Positions 1-8,762 are shown, numbered from the stretch's first letter. The stretch is DNA of 64,000 nt from Streptomyces sp. NBC_00239 (GCF_036194065.1 NZ_CP108095.1:7688001-7752000), one strand, 5' to 3'. The notes: generated by a model from the sequence alone, not told the origin. Numbers and translations are program-made.

Positions 1-85
1 AGGGCTTGTCCTCAGTTGCTCGCGTCCACTGTGTTAGTTCTGAAGTAACGAACCGTGTCCATGTCCGGTTGGTCAACTTCATAGT
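1..85 (+). other. 23S-5S rRNA intergenic spacer
   Basis: These bases precede the 5S gene and carry no reading frame of note. By position they are the transcribed spacer between a 23S gene lying outside the window and the 5S gene. The 23S gene itself is not visible, so this rests on context. Confidence 0.75.
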
Positions 86-205
86 GTTTCGGTGGTCATA
101 GCGTTAGGGAAACGCCCGGTTACATTCCGAACCCGGAAGCTAAGCCTTTCAGCGCCGATGGTACTGCAGGGGGGACCCTGTGGGAGAGTAGGACGCCGCC
201 GAACA
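86..205 (+). rRNA. rrf: 5S ribosomal RNA
   Basis: About 120 nt with the typical actinobacterial 5S layout: GTTTCGGTGGTCATAGCG at the 5' end, the conserved loop around CCGAACCCGGAAG (127-139), GATGGTACTGCA in the middle, and GAGAGTAGGACGCCGCCG near the 3' end pairing with the 5' strand. A strong hairpin follows directly. It marks the 3' end of an rRNA operon, transcribed rightwards. The ends are set by homology of pattern and may be off by a base or two. Confidence 0.97.
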
Positions 206-216
206 ATCATTGTGGG

Positions 217-246
217 AAAGCCCCGCACCTTATGGTGCGGGGCTTT
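217..246 (+). terminator. Intrinsic terminator of the rRNA operon
   Basis: Perfect 13-bp stem, AAAGCCCCGCACC (217-229) pairing with GGTGCGGGGCTTT (234-246), with a 4-nt loop TTAT and a short T run at the end of the right arm. It starts 12 nt after 5S and is a classical factor-independent terminator. It also lies just past the minus-strand gene ending at 299, so it could stop transcription from that side too. Confidence 0.93.
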
Positions 247-298
247 TCTGCGTTTACGGCCAGTTATTCGGGCCAGTTATTCGGGCCGGTGGGGTGGG

Positions 299-679
299 TC
301 AGCACTGCCGCAGGCCCGGGGCGGGGTCGACCGACGTGTGGACGTCCACCGCCGGCACGTTGCCCCACTGGCCGTTGTCCAGCTGAGTCCAGTACCAGAC
401 GTTGTTGCCGCCCGGGTGGTTGTCGCCGCGGCCCCAGCACTGGAACCAGCTGAAGCTCGTGTTCAGCGGACCCCGCACCGCGGAGCCGTAGGAGCGGTGC
501 TCGTAGCCCTTGGCGCCGGCGCGGTTGCCGCACCAGAGCCTGCCGTCGGAGCGGACCCCGCATTCGGCCGCGGGGGCCTTGCCGGCGACCGGTACCGCGG
601 CGGCCGGTCCCGAGGCGATCGCCAGACCGGCGGTCAGAGCGGCGGCGAGGCCGAGAGCGGTCTTCCGGAGCATGGACAT
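299..679 (-). CDS. Small secreted protein with SH3-like cysteine module
   Basis: 126 aa, unrecognised by name. Residues 1-28 form a Sec signal peptide (MSMLRK, alanine/leucine core, cleavage near GPAAA). The mature part has four cysteines and the pattern WFQCWGRGD ... NNVWYWTQ ... GNVPAVDV ... CDP-less tail ending in LRQC. The same pattern closes the NlpC/P60 protein encoded 64 nt upstream, so I infer a stand-alone SH3-like wall- or ligand-binding module. AGGAGG lies 4 nt before the chosen ATG and 10 nt before a second ATG two codons on (673); either could be used. Probably extracellular and co-transcribed with the upstream hydrolase. Confidence 0.8.
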   Translation of the reverse strand: MSMLRKTALGLAAALTAGLAIASGPAAAVPVAGKAPAAECGVRSDGRLWCGNRAGAKGYEHRSYGSAVRGPLNTSFSWFQCWGRGDNHPGGNNVWYWTQLDNGQWGNVPAVDVHTSVDPAPGLRQC

Positions 680-743
680 GGTTCCTCCTGATTGAACTGT
701 GATCGGTGGTTGGTGACCTGTGGTCTGTGAGGGGTCGGCCGGG

Positions 744-1685
744 TCAGGGGCAGGTCGGGACGCCGTCGAGCCAGGCCGGGCCCTGGATGTAGATGTTGGT
801 GAGCCACGCGCCGTACTCGGGGAGGTAGGACCAGGCGTCGTTGGTGTAGCCCTCGGCCGTCACCGTCTCGGCGTGCTTCTGGCACTGGATGCGCACCGTG
901 GTGGGGCCGGCGAACTTGTGCACCCGGGCGCTCCCGGTGGACGGCTCCGTGTGCGTCCAGACGTCCGTGCCCCAGGTGCGGTGGGTGCCCTGGGCGGGCG
1001 CGTCGACGCGGACCGCGCCGGCGTAGTCGCCTCCCAGGCGGACGTCGCTCACCATGATGCGGGTGCCGGACTGCCGGGCCTCCACCATCTTGCCCGCGCC
1101 GAGGTAGACGGCGATGTGGTGGATGGAGCCGCCCGAACCCCAGGCCAGCAGATCGCCCGGCAGCAGGGGAGCCGTGCCCTGGGAGGCGCTGAATCGGGCC
1201 GCCGCGTGCGGCGTGTTGAACTGGTGGGAGGAGTTGCCGGGCAGCAGGTCGCGTCCGACGGCACGGCTGTACGCGTACCGGACAAGCCCCGAGCAGTCGA
1301 AGCCGAGCCGTTCGGGGTCGTGCTCGCTGGCCGGGTCGCTCGGGTCGACCTGACCGTACGTCGGCCCGGGCTGCGGGCCGTGGCCGCCGCCCCACGTGTA
1401 CCAGACCCCGACCTGCTCGCAGGCGGCCCGTACGGCGCTTTCCGCCGTGGCGGACGCGCCGGGTGCGAGCACGCCGCAGCTCGGGGCGGCGGACCGGGAT
1501 GCCGCCGGCTCGGCGGCCGTCGCGGTGAGGGTCGCTCCGCCCAGGACCAGGACCGCGGCCCCCGCCGCGGCGGTCGCGCGCCCCCACCGCCTCGCCGCTG
1601 CCGTAAGCCGCGCCCCTTTCGTGGCCGTCGCCCCCGGGCTCCCCGCCCGGTCCGCTCGCAGCGGCCTCCCCGACACTCCGTGCAT
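744..1685 (-). CDS. Secreted NlpC/P60 endopeptidase with C-terminal SH3-like module
   Basis: 313 aa. Signal peptide or anchor at about 38-58 (AAAGAAVLVLGGATLTATAA). The NlpC/P60 cysteine peptidase domain spans about 85-215, with nucleophile Cys131 in FDCSGLVRYAYS and His190 in GSIHHIAVYLG. This family cuts peptide stems of peptidoglycan. About 235-313 is a separate module with the same cysteine/tryptophan pattern as the small secreted protein downstream. The ORF stays open to 1937, but the extra N-terminus would be Arg/Pro-rich and lie before the signal peptide, so ATG 1685 is preferred. Upstream DNA has an inverted repeat GGAACCGC (1724-1731)/GCGGTTCC (1761-1768) that could structure the leader. 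Confidence 0.87.
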   Translation of the reverse strand: MHGVSGRPLRADRAGSPGATATKGARLTAAARRWGRATAAAGAAVLVLGGATLTATAAEPAASRSAAPSCGVLAPGASATAESAVRAACEQVGVWYTWGGGHGPQPGPTYGQVDPSDPASEHDPERLGFDCSGLVRYAYSRAVGRDLLPGNSSHQFNTPHAAARFSASQGTAPLLPGDLLAWGSGGSIHHIAVYLGAGKMVEARQSGTRIMVSDVRLGGDYAGAVRVDAPAQGTHRTWGTDVWTHTEPSTGSARVHKFAGPTTVRIQCQKHAETVTAEGYTNDAWSYLPEYGAWLTNIYIQGPAWLDGVPTCP

Positions 1686-1854
1686 CCCCGTGCCCCGCTT
1701 CCCCGTCGGTCTGTATCGAGATCGGAACCGCGGTGCGCTCTTCGCTTTCGCATCCGTGGTGCGGTTCCACCGGCTGAGCGGCCGGCTCTTCGACCTTGCG
1801 GCGTGACGACGTCCCCTGTCGAGGAGCCACGCGTCGCCCACCACGGCAGGAAAC

Positions 1855-1885
1855 GGGAAACCCGGGGGAAACCCCGAGGTTTCCC
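1855..1885 (-). terminator. Candidate terminator hairpin after the WD40 gene
   Basis: GGGAAACC (1855-1862) pairs with GGTTTCCC (1878-1885). Inside it sits a smaller GGGG-GAAA-CCCC hairpin. It lies about 80 nt past the stop of the WD40 gene on the same strand and has no T tract, as is common in Streptomyces. It could instead belong to the leader of the NlpC/P60 gene. Confidence 0.4.
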
Positions 1886-1964
1886 GGACGCGCCGAGCCC
1901 GCAAGGGAGGTGAAGCCCCGTCACCGGGTGCCGCCACCCCTTGCGGGCGTGAAGGAAGAGGGCG

Positions 1965-4900
1965 TCAGCAGTGGTGCCCGTGCGCGAGCTCGGGCAGCAG
2001 GGTCCGCCGGCGTGCGAGACCCGTCGTGCCGATCAGGGCGCAGACCTCGTCGATGCGGTCGGCCGGGGCGAGGGACCACAGGCGTACGGTCCCGTCGGTC
2101 CCGCTGCTGGCCGGGCGGCCGTCCGACGGGTCGAACACCACGCCCCACACGGCGCCGTCGTGCCCGGTCAGCCGGGCGGTCAAGCGCAATCGGTCGGGGT
2201 CCCAGAGCCGGACGGTGCCGTCGACGCCGCCGGAAGCCAGGCTCCGCCCGTCCGGGCCGAACGCCACCGCGCGGACCGCGCCGACATGCCCGGCCAGGAC
2301 GTCCGGGGGTCGTCCCGTTCCCGGGTGCCAGACGCGTACCGTGCCGTCGTTGCCGCTGGTCGCCAGGAGCAGGCCCGCATCGTCCCCCTCGCCGCCGTCA
2401 GGGCCGGTGTGGGGGCTGAAGGCCAGGCTGCGTACCGCGCCGGAGTGGCCGCGCAGGACCTCGTGCTCCGAGCGGGTGGAGAGGTCCCACAGGCGGACGG
2501 TCAGGTCGTCGCTGCCGGAGGCCAGCAGCCGGCCGTCCGGGCTGAACGCCACCGTGTTGACGAAGTCCTGGTGTCCGCTGAGGGTGGAGAGCTGCCGGTG
2601 GCCGGCGGTGTCCCACAGCTTCACCGTACGGTCCGCGCTCGCCGATGCGAGGGTGCGTCCGTCGGGGGAGAAGGCCACGGCGAAGACCGCGCCGCCATGG
2701 CCGGTGAGCGTGGCCAGGAGGGTCCGCCGGGCGGTGTCCCACAGCCTGACCGTGCGGTCCGCGCCCGCCGACGCGAGCGTCCGGCCGTCCGGGGCGAAGG
2801 CCACCGTGAACACCGTGCCGTGGTGGCCGGCGAGCTTCACGGCCGGTCCCCGTCGCCCCGGGCGCCACAGCCGTACCGTGCCGTCGGCGCCGGCGGAGGC
2901 GAGGAGCCTGCCGTCGGGTGCGAACGCCGACTGCCAGAGTTCGGCGAACGGGCGGGCGATCAGCGCGTTTCGTTCCGGGTCCCACACCACGGCGGACCGG
3001 TCGAAGCTGCCGGTGGCCAGGACGTTCCCCGGCCCGACCGCCACGGCCAACACGTAGTCGGTGTGTCCGCCGTACGTCTGGGTGACACGGCGGGTCGCCG
3101 CGTCCCACACCTTCGCCGTGCCGTCGCCGCTGCCGCTGACGACGCCCGTGCCGTCACGGGTGTAAGCGACGGCGTTGACGTCGTCGCTGTGGCCGCGCAG
3201 CACCGCCGCCGCCGTCCGCGTCGGCCGGCCGGCGCCGCCCGTGCTCGTCGTTCGGGGGGCCGCACGGATTCCCGCGGTGCTCCAGATGCGTACGGTCCGG
3301 TCCGCGCTGCCGGAGGCGACTCCGCGGCCGTCCGGGGCGAAGGCCACGCCCAGGACCACGTCGGTGTGGCCGTCGAGGACCGTCACGCGGTACCCGCCCG
3401 GCCGTTCCGCCGCTGCCGCGCCGGCGTCCTCCGCCGTGTCGTGCGGGTCGGCCGGCTCCCACAGCCGGACGGTGCGGTCCGCGGAGCCCGAGACGACCGT
3501 ACGGCCGTCGGGGGAGAACGCGACGGCGTGAACGGTGTCCCCGTGGGCGCGCAAGGTCGCGGACAAGTGCCGGGAGCGAACGTCCCACAGGCGTACCGTC
3601 CCGTCGATGCCGCCGGTCACGATGCTCCGGCCGTCGGGGGAGAAGGCCACCGAGCGGACGCCGCCGCTGTGGCCGTAGAGGACGCCCGCGGGCTGGCGTT
3701 CGGGCAGGCGCCACAGCCGTACGGTGCCGTCGGAGCTCGCCGATGCCAGCAGTTTGCCGTCCGCGCCGAACGCCACGCCCAGCACCGGCCCGCCGTGGCC
3801 GGTGAGCACGGCCACCACCGAGCGGTGTCCGGCGCCTGCCTTGCCCGTCCGGCCCACGTCCCACAGGCGTACGGTTCCGTCGGTGCTGGCCGTGGCCAGG
3901 AGGCGGCCGTCCGGGGCGAAGGACACGCCGTTCACGGGGCCGGTGTGCCCGGTCAGCCGGCCGGCGAAGGCCTGGGACTGGGTGCTGAGGAGCGCGCCTC
4001 GGGCCTCGGTGGTCGGAGCGGTTCGGAACGCCTGGGCCGCGAGCAGCATGGATGCCTCCGGCCTGCCGGCGGCCATCGCCCCGGACCGGACGGCCATCGC
4101 CTGCGACTGCGCCACGCGCCGCTCCGCCACTGCCCGCGACCGCTGGTGGAAGGCCAGCGCGCCCGCGCCGACGGCCAGGACCAACAGGGCCGCGAGCGTG
4201 GCCAGCAGCCTCCGGTGGGTCCTCGCCTGCCGGAGCGTGCGCTGCCGTCGCCGGGCCTCCTCCGCCCGGCTGGCCGTGAGGAACTCCGACTCCGCCGGCC
4301 CCGGAGGGTCGCGGCCGTCCCGCTGCTCCGCCCACTCGTCCGCGGCGGCGAGGCGGTTGCCCCGGTACAGGAGCTCCGGGTCCCGGCCCTCGCGGATCCA
4401 GGCGGCCGCGGCGTCGGCGAGCTGCTGGTGCAGCAGCAAGCCCGCGCGGTCGGCGTGGATCCAGTCCCGCAGCCGCGGCCAGACCTGGAGGAGGGCCTCG
4501 TGGCTGATCTGCACGGCGGACTCGCCGGCCGTCACCAGCCTCGCCCGTACGAGGGAGTCGAGCGCGGCCGAAGCCGCCCGGGGATCCCGTACGCCCTCCG
4601 TGAGCCGGTCCGGTGCGGTGCGGCGGCGGGTGGCCGCGACGCCGTCGCCGACGTGCACCAGCTGGAGGAGTACGCGGCGGGCGGCCTCCTGGCCGTCGCC
4701 GTCGAGCGCGGAGAACACCTCCTCCGCGGTACGGGCGACAGCGCCGCGCAGCCCGCCGGTCGCCTCGTAACCGGCGACCGTGAGCGTACGGCCCGTCCGT
4801 GCGCCCCAGGTGACGAGGAGCGCGTGCGACAGGAGGGGCAACGCCCAGGCCGCGCCCGGCGGGTCGCCGTCCCCGGCGCCGGCGTCGCGCAGGAGGACCT

Positions 4901-6050
4901 CGACCAGGCCCGGTTCGAGGACGAGCCCGGCGCGTTCCGCCGGACGGGTGACGGCCGCGCGCAATTCGTCCGGGGCCATGGGGGAGAGCACGAAGAGGCC
5001 GTGCGTGAACACCTCGGCCAGTTCGGGGTAGGCGAGGCAGCGGCCGCTGAAGTCCGCCCGCAGGCCCAGGACCACGAGCGCTGCCGCGTTCGCGCCGCCG
5101 CGGGCGAGGGCGGCCAGGGCGGCGAGGCAAGCGCGGCGCTCCGCTTCGTCCCGGCACAGGGTGAAGATCTCCTCGAACTGGTCGACGACGAGGACGAGTC
5201 GGGTGGGGCCCGGGGTGGTGGCGGCCCGCAGGGCGGGTGCCAGGAGGGCGGGGTGGCGGGCGAGTTCGGCGGCGGTCGGGAGCGTGTCGGGGTCCACCGC
5301 CTCGGCCAGCGTGGCGAGGAGTTCGGCGAGCGGGTCGGCCGTCGGGGTGCAGATCAGGACGTGTCGGCGGGTCCGGTGATCGTGTGGGTGGGGCGGACCC
5401 GGTGGGGTTTGCTGCTCCTGCTCCTGCTCCTGCTCCTGCTGCTCCTGCTGTTCATGTGGCTTCTGTGGCTTGTGTGACTTCCGTGGCGCCGGTGGTCCCA
5501 GGGGTCCTGGATCGACGCGTGCCAGGGCGGGGGCCAAACCCGCCCGGAGCAGCGACGACTTGCCGGCGCCGGAGGGAGCGACCACTGCGAGGGGGCCGGT
5601 GCCGGCGCGTTCGGAGAGGCGGGCCATCAGCGCGGCGGCGGCGCGTTCGCGTCCGAAGTACCAGTCGGCGTCCTCGGTGCCGAACGGGGCGAGGCCCCGG
5701 TACGGGCAGTCGCGCGCGGGTTCCGGCGGCCTGGGGTGCGGCACTTCGGGTACCAGGCCGGCGAGGGCGCCCGCGGCCCGGAGTGCGGCGTCGCAGGAGC
5801 GGGCCAGGTCGGCGGTCGGTGGTTTGGCGCCGTTCTCGATCTTGCTGAGGTAGCCCTTGCTGTAGTGGACGAGGCGCGCGAGGGCGGACAGGGACAGGCC
5901 GCGCTCGGTTCTCAGTCGGCGCAGTGCGGGCCCGAAGTCCGCGGCCCGGCCCGCTTGCCGAGGTGGGTGAGCGTGGTGGGGTCCCTGAGATTCCTGGGGC
6001 GTGTGGGGCCTGTGGGTCTCGTCCGGTGACCGGTCGGCTGTCCCGTCCAT
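1965..6050 (-). CDS. XRE-HTH / STAND ATPase / 14-blade WD40 protein
   Basis: 1361 aa, predicted signal-transduction ATPase. Order: XRE-type HTH (about 40-92, LRRLRTERGLSLSALARLV); nSTAND-type ATPase starting at CPYRGLAPFGTEDADWYFGRE-like entry motif (about 115), Walker A APSGAGKS (158-165), Walker B LVLVVDQFEE (285-294); Gln/Glu-rich insert (about 200-213) encoded by a CTCCTG repeat; one membrane helix (LATLAALLVLAVGAGALAF); then 14 WD40 units, enough for two seven-bladed propellers. One unit (near 2890-2960) lacks its GH. ATG 6050 has GGAGG at 5-nt spacing; a GTG at 6080 lacks this. Known relatives act as sensors or scaffolds in regulation and defence. The ligand is not evident. Confidence 0.9.
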   Translation of the reverse strand: MDGTADRSPDETHRPHTPQESQGPHHAHPPRQAGRAADFGPALRRLRTERGLSLSALARLVHYSKGYLSKIENGAKPPTADLARSCDAALRAAGALAGLVPEVPHPRPPEPARDCPYRGLAPFGTEDADWYFGRERAAAALMARLSERAGTGPLAVVAPSGAGKSSLLRAGLAPALARVDPGPLGPPAPRKSHKPQKPHEQQEQQEQEQEQEQQTPPGPPHPHDHRTRRHVLICTPTADPLAELLATLAEAVDPDTLPTAAELARHPALLAPALRAATTPGPTRLVLVVDQFEEIFTLCRDEAERRACLAALAALARGGANAAALVVLGLRADFSGRCLAYPELAEVFTHGLFVLSPMAPDELRAAVTRPAERAGLVLEPGLVEVLLRDAGAGDGDPPGAAWALPLLSHALLVTWGARTGRTLTVAGYEATGGLRGAVARTAEEVFSALDGDGQEAARRVLLQLVHVGDGVAATRRRTAPDRLTEGVRDPRAASAALDSLVRARLVTAGESAVQISHEALLQVWPRLRDWIHADRAGLLLHQQLADAAAAWIREGRDPELLYRGNRLAAADEWAEQRDGRDPPGPAESEFLTASRAEEARRRQRTLRQARTHRRLLATLAALLVLAVGAGALAFHQRSRAVAERRVAQSQAMAVRSGAMAAGRPEASMLLAAQAFRTAPTTEARGALLSTQSQAFAGRLTGHTGPVNGVSFAPDGRLLATASTDGTVRLWDVGRTGKAGAGHRSVVAVLTGHGGPVLGVAFGADGKLLASASSDGTVRLWRLPERQPAGVLYGHSGGVRSVAFSPDGRSIVTGGIDGTVRLWDVRSRHLSATLRAHGDTVHAVAFSPDGRTVVSGSADRTVRLWEPADPHDTAEDAGAAAAERPGGYRVTVLDGHTDVVLGVAFAPDGRGVASGSADRTVRIWSTAGIRAAPRTTSTGGAGRPTRTAAAVLRGHSDDVNAVAYTRDGTGVVSGSGDGTAKVWDAATRRVTQTYGGHTDYVLAVAVGPGNVLATGSFDRSAVVWDPERNALIARPFAELWQSAFAPDGRLLASAGADGTVRLWRPGRRGPAVKLAGHHGTVFTVAFAPDGRTLASAGADRTVRLWDTARRTLLATLTGHGGAVFAVAFSPDGRTLASASADRTVKLWDTAGHRQLSTLSGHQDFVNTVAFSPDGRLLASGSDDLTVRLWDLSTRSEHEVLRGHSGAVRSLAFSPHTGPDGGEGDDAGLLLATSGNDGTVRVWHPGTGRPPDVLAGHVGAVRAVAFGPDGRSLASGGVDGTVRLWDPDRLRLTARLTGHDGAVWGVVFDPSDGRPASSGTDGTVRLWSLAPADRIDEVCALIGTTGLARRRTLLPELAHGHHC
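5411..5451. repeat. CTCCTG-type microsatellite inside the STAND gene
   Basis: Four perfect CTCCTG units plus imperfect flanking CTG/CTC units. On the coding strand they give an alternating Gln/Glu stretch between Walker A and Walker B. The units are hexanucleotides, so slippage would change length without breaking the frame. Confidence 0.85.
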
Positions 6051-6260
6051 ACGTGCCTCCGCGCAGATGCGGTTGCTCACGCTAGCGAGGGCGGGCCCGT
6101 CGCTGCACGGACGGCGACTCGTTCGGCTGATTCACGGCCGGGGAGGGTGGCGGGGCGGTTCCGGGCTGACGGCGCCACCTCGTGACGGCGCCGCCCCCGG
6201 GGCCGCGCCGCGCGGGGCGGACGGCCGCGGGGGCGGCACGTTCAGTCGGCTCGGCTCAGG

Positions 6261-7271
6261 TCAGCAGGCCTGGTCGGAGCTCGCGCGTTCCCGTACCGGC
6301 GGTCGCAGGACGACCACGGCGAGGGCGACGGCGACCGCGGCGCACAGCATCGCGACGGCGTTCGCCCAGGGCACCGCCGCGCCGAGCGCGTGGGCGAGCG
6401 GGTCGAAGCCGGCGACCTGACCCACCAGGGCGAGGCCGACCACCGACACGGCCGACAGGGCGGCGGCCCACCACGCGGCCGGCGTGTTCCGGACGGCCAC
6501 TGCCACGCCGCTGCTCAGGCAGAGGACGGCGGCGACGGCCGGAGCCGCCTGGCCCGCAGTGCCGGACAGCAGGGCCGCCGGGTCCGCGGGTCCGTACAGC
6601 GCGGCGACGATCAGCAGCGCGAGTCCCACGGGCCAACGCAGCGTCCGGCGCAGGGGCGCCGTCGTCGGCCGGGGCCGGACGTCGGGCGTGCGCGGCGGCC
6701 CGGAGCGGTCCACGAGGCCGTAGCCGGTGGACGGGTCGAGCTCGTCGTACGGGTCGTCAGGGGGCGGTGCTCCGGCGGGTGCGCCGCGGCGGGCCGCCGG
6801 GCCCGGCAGGCCCTGGTCGGCGGGCTCCAGGGGCGGGGCGCCCGACGGCGTCGGTCCTTCGGGCGGGGTGGTCGCGAGGATGCCCACCAGGGTCGCGACG
6901 TCCTCGATGGGCCGCTCGGACGCGGCCGCGCGCAGCGTGATCTCGGCCTCGGTCTTCTCCTGCGGGGACTGGCACAGCTGGTCGATCAGTCGGCCCACTT
7001 CGTGCACCGGGCGGGCGACGGCGGCCGTGCACAGCGCGTCACGGACCAGGTCGGGGTGCCGGCCGCCCTGCTTGAGCAGGGAGACGAGTTCGGTGACCTG
7101 GTCGAGCGGGCGGCAGGTCGCCACCGTGTCCACCAGGGTGCGCAGCGGGTCCGCGTTCACCGTGCTCGCCGCGTCCGCCGGGTGAGTCGGCTGCGGCGTC
7201 GTGACGGGGTGGGCCTCGGGTTGCTCGCGACCGTCTGCCGACGTGGCCGCGGAGGGGATGGATTGGTTCAT
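6261..7271 (-). CDS. Helical-repeat, multi-span membrane protein
   Basis: 336 aa, no recognised function. The N-terminal cytoplasmic half contains three spaced copies of an RPhxxVxxLhxxL pattern (CRPLDQVTELVSLL, ARPVHEVGRLIDQL, ERPIEDVATLVGIL), about 37 residues apart, which should form alpha-helical hairpins. A proline-rich linker follows, then four or five membrane segments from about residue 215 to 325. The chosen ATG has GGAG upstream; an ATG 12 codons earlier (7307) has no ribosome site. The upstream spacer has a 19-bp palindrome (7324-7342). Monocistronic by layout. Confidence 0.72.
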   Translation of the reverse strand: MNQSIPSAATSADGREQPEAHPVTTPQPTHPADAASTVNADPLRTLVDTVATCRPLDQVTELVSLLKQGGRHPDLVRDALCTAAVARPVHEVGRLIDQLCQSPQEKTEAEITLRAAASERPIEDVATLVGILATTPPEGPTPSGAPPLEPADQGLPGPAARRGAPAGAPPPDDPYDELDPSTGYGLVDRSGPPRTPDVRPRPTTAPLRRTLRWPVGLALLIVAALYGPADPAALLSGTAGQAAPAVAAVLCLSSGVAVAVRNTPAAWWAAALSAVSVVGLALVGQVAGFDPLAHALGAAVPWANAVAMLCAAVAVALAVVVLRPPVRERASSDQAC

Positions 7272-7323
7272 CGAAAGCTCCGTTCGCCGACGCACGGGTC
7301 TACTCATGCGTGCGTCGGTCGCT

Positions 7324-7342
7324 GTGCACCTAGGAGGTGCAC
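7324..7342. promoter_or_regulatory. Palindrome upstream of the helical-repeat membrane gene
   Basis: GTGCACCT (7324-7331) and AGGTGCAC (7335-7342) are perfect inverted 8-mers with a 3-nt spacer, 53 nt upstream of the start of the membrane protein. The size and symmetry fit an operator for a dimeric regulator. No promoter is obvious and the regulator is unknown. Confidence 0.45.
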
Positions 7343-7450
7343 GCCCTGTCATTAGGCATCGACACAGCGTCATACGCCATTCGGGGCAGGCAAACGGGTC
7401 GTCCGGCGTGGCGTGGCGCGGAGCGGGGCCCGGCGCCCCGGCTGCCGGGG

Positions 7451-7990
7451 CTACTCGTACGACTTCGGCGGCTGCGCCGTCGGCGGCCGGTCGCGGTGGC
7501 GGGACAGGACGCCGGTGGTGGTGCCGTCTGCTTCCTCGATGTCCCGCACGTGGGTGAAGCCGATGCGGTGCAGGAGGGCCAGGGAGGCCTTGTTCTCCGC
7601 GGCCACCGTGGCGTGGACCGTGGGGAGTTCCAGGGTGCCGAAGCCGAACGCGACGATCGCCTCGGCCAGCTCCGTGCCGAGGCCGGAGCCCCACGCCGTC
7701 GGGGCCAGGGCGTAGATGAGCTCGTGGCCCCCGACAGTGTCGGTCCACTTGATCTCGGCGTGGCCGATCAGGAGCCCGTCGCGGCGAACGGCCCATACGG
7801 CGAACAGGTCCTGGGCGTAGACGTTGGTGAAGATCCTGCCGAACAGGGCCCGGTCGTCCGCTTCGGTGGCGGGCCCCTCACCCATCCACCGCGACACCCT
7901 GGTGTCCTGGAACAGGGAGACGAAGGCGTCTTCGTCCTCGGGGACGTACGGGTCGAGGAGCAGCCGTTCGGTGCGCAGCGTCGGGGTCAC
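7451..7990 (-). CDS. GNAT-family N-acetyltransferase
   Basis: 179 aa. Starts TPTLRTERLLLDPYVPED, the usual opening of RimJ/RimL-like GNAT enzymes, and ends soon after LLHRIGFTHV. The acetyl-CoA pyrophosphate loop region is APTAWGSGLGTELAEA (Q/RxxGxG/A type). Transfers acetyl from acetyl-CoA to an amine; substrate unknown, possibly an N-terminal amino group. The ORF extends to 8113, but the extra N-terminus is not GNAT-like, so GTG 7990 is chosen despite a weak ribosome site. Divergent from the DUF1203 gene. Confidence 0.85.
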   Translation of the reverse strand: MTPTLRTERLLLDPYVPEDEDAFVSLFQDTRVSRWMGEGPATEADDRALFGRIFTNVYAQDLFAVWAVRRDGLLIGHAEIKWTDTVGGHELIYALAPTAWGSGLGTELAEAIVAFGFGTLELPTVHATVAAENKASLALLHRIGFTHVRDIEEADGTTTGVLSRHRDRPPTAQPPKSYE

Positions 7991-8105
7991 GGGCGGCGAC
8001 GCTACCCACGCGCCGCCGGTGCCCGCAATCCACTTTTCGAGCCCGTCGAACTCCGCGTCGGAATTCCGCCAGCCAGGGCGTGGGGCCGCCGCCGACACTG
8101 GTCCC

Positions 8106-8642
8106 ATGACCACCTACACACCTCTTCCGATCCCTTCCGCCACGCTCCGGGCCCTCCGGGAGACCGACGACAGCGGGCGGCCGATGCGGCCGTGCACCGC
8201 GCGCGAGGACGGCGAAGCCCCCGCGGCCGACGGGTCCCTCGCGTGTGTGGGCAGCCTGCTGCGGTGTTGCCTGCGGGACATCGAGCCCGGGGAGCGGATC
8301 GCTCTCGTCTCCTACGCGCCGCTGCGCCGCTGGGCGGCGGAGGCCGGGGCCGAGCCCGGGGCCTACGACGAGGCGGGCCCGGTGTTCATCCACGCCGACG
8401 AGTGCGGAGGGCCGCGGGGAGACGGGGGCCATCCGTTGGCGCGACCGGGGGCGCTGCGCACCGTCCGGCGCTACAACGCCGACGGGCACATCGTCGGGGG
8501 TCGGTTCTTCGAGGTCCCGGACGACGCCGAGGCGGGTTTCACGAAGGTCTTCGGGGAGGCGTTCGCCGAGCCGGACGTGGCACTCGTGCACGTACGGGCC
8601 CTGGAGTACGGCTGCTTCCAGTTCGAGGTCAGGCGCCCGTAG
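8106..8642 (+). CDS. DUF1203 family protein
   Basis: 178 aa. Pattern matches DUF1203: LRCCLRDIEPGERIALVSY, AYDEAGPVFIHADEC, LRTVRRYNADGHIVGGR and a C-terminal VALVHVRALEYGCFQFEVRR. No signal peptide or membrane segment, so cytoplasmic. Biochemical role of the family is unknown to me. Starts ATG 8106 at a spacing of 115 nt from the divergent acetyltransferase. Confidence 0.85.
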   Translation: MTTYTPLPIPSATLRALRETDDSGRPMRPCTAREDGEAPAADGSLACVGSLLRCCLRDIEPGERIALVSYAPLRRWAAEAGAEPGAYDEAGPVFIHADECGGPRGDGGHPLARPGALRTVRRYNADGHIVGGRFFEVPDDAEAGFTKVFGEAFAEPDVALVHVRALEYGCFQFEVRRP

Positions 8643-8762
8643 CCGGTCCAGGGGGTGCGGGACGGCGAGCGGACCGGGGTGACTAGAGTCGTTCCCACAC
8701 GGCTATGAGTCATATGTGAGGTGTCCGGCCGGAGTCGAGGCCGGACGGGAGAGGAAGCCACG

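Noticed and set aside
1686..1964. c-di-AMP (ydaO) riboswitch before the NlpC/P60 gene
   Set aside because: Wall-hydrolase genes in Streptomyces often have one, but I could not find its conserved core here, only two simple inverted repeats.
1971..5477. Long plus-strand ORF opposite the WD40 gene
   Set aside because: Antisense shadow of a repetitive high-GC gene: composition is Arg/Gly/Ala/Val-rich with no domain, while the minus strand has clear HTH, Walker and WD40 motifs.
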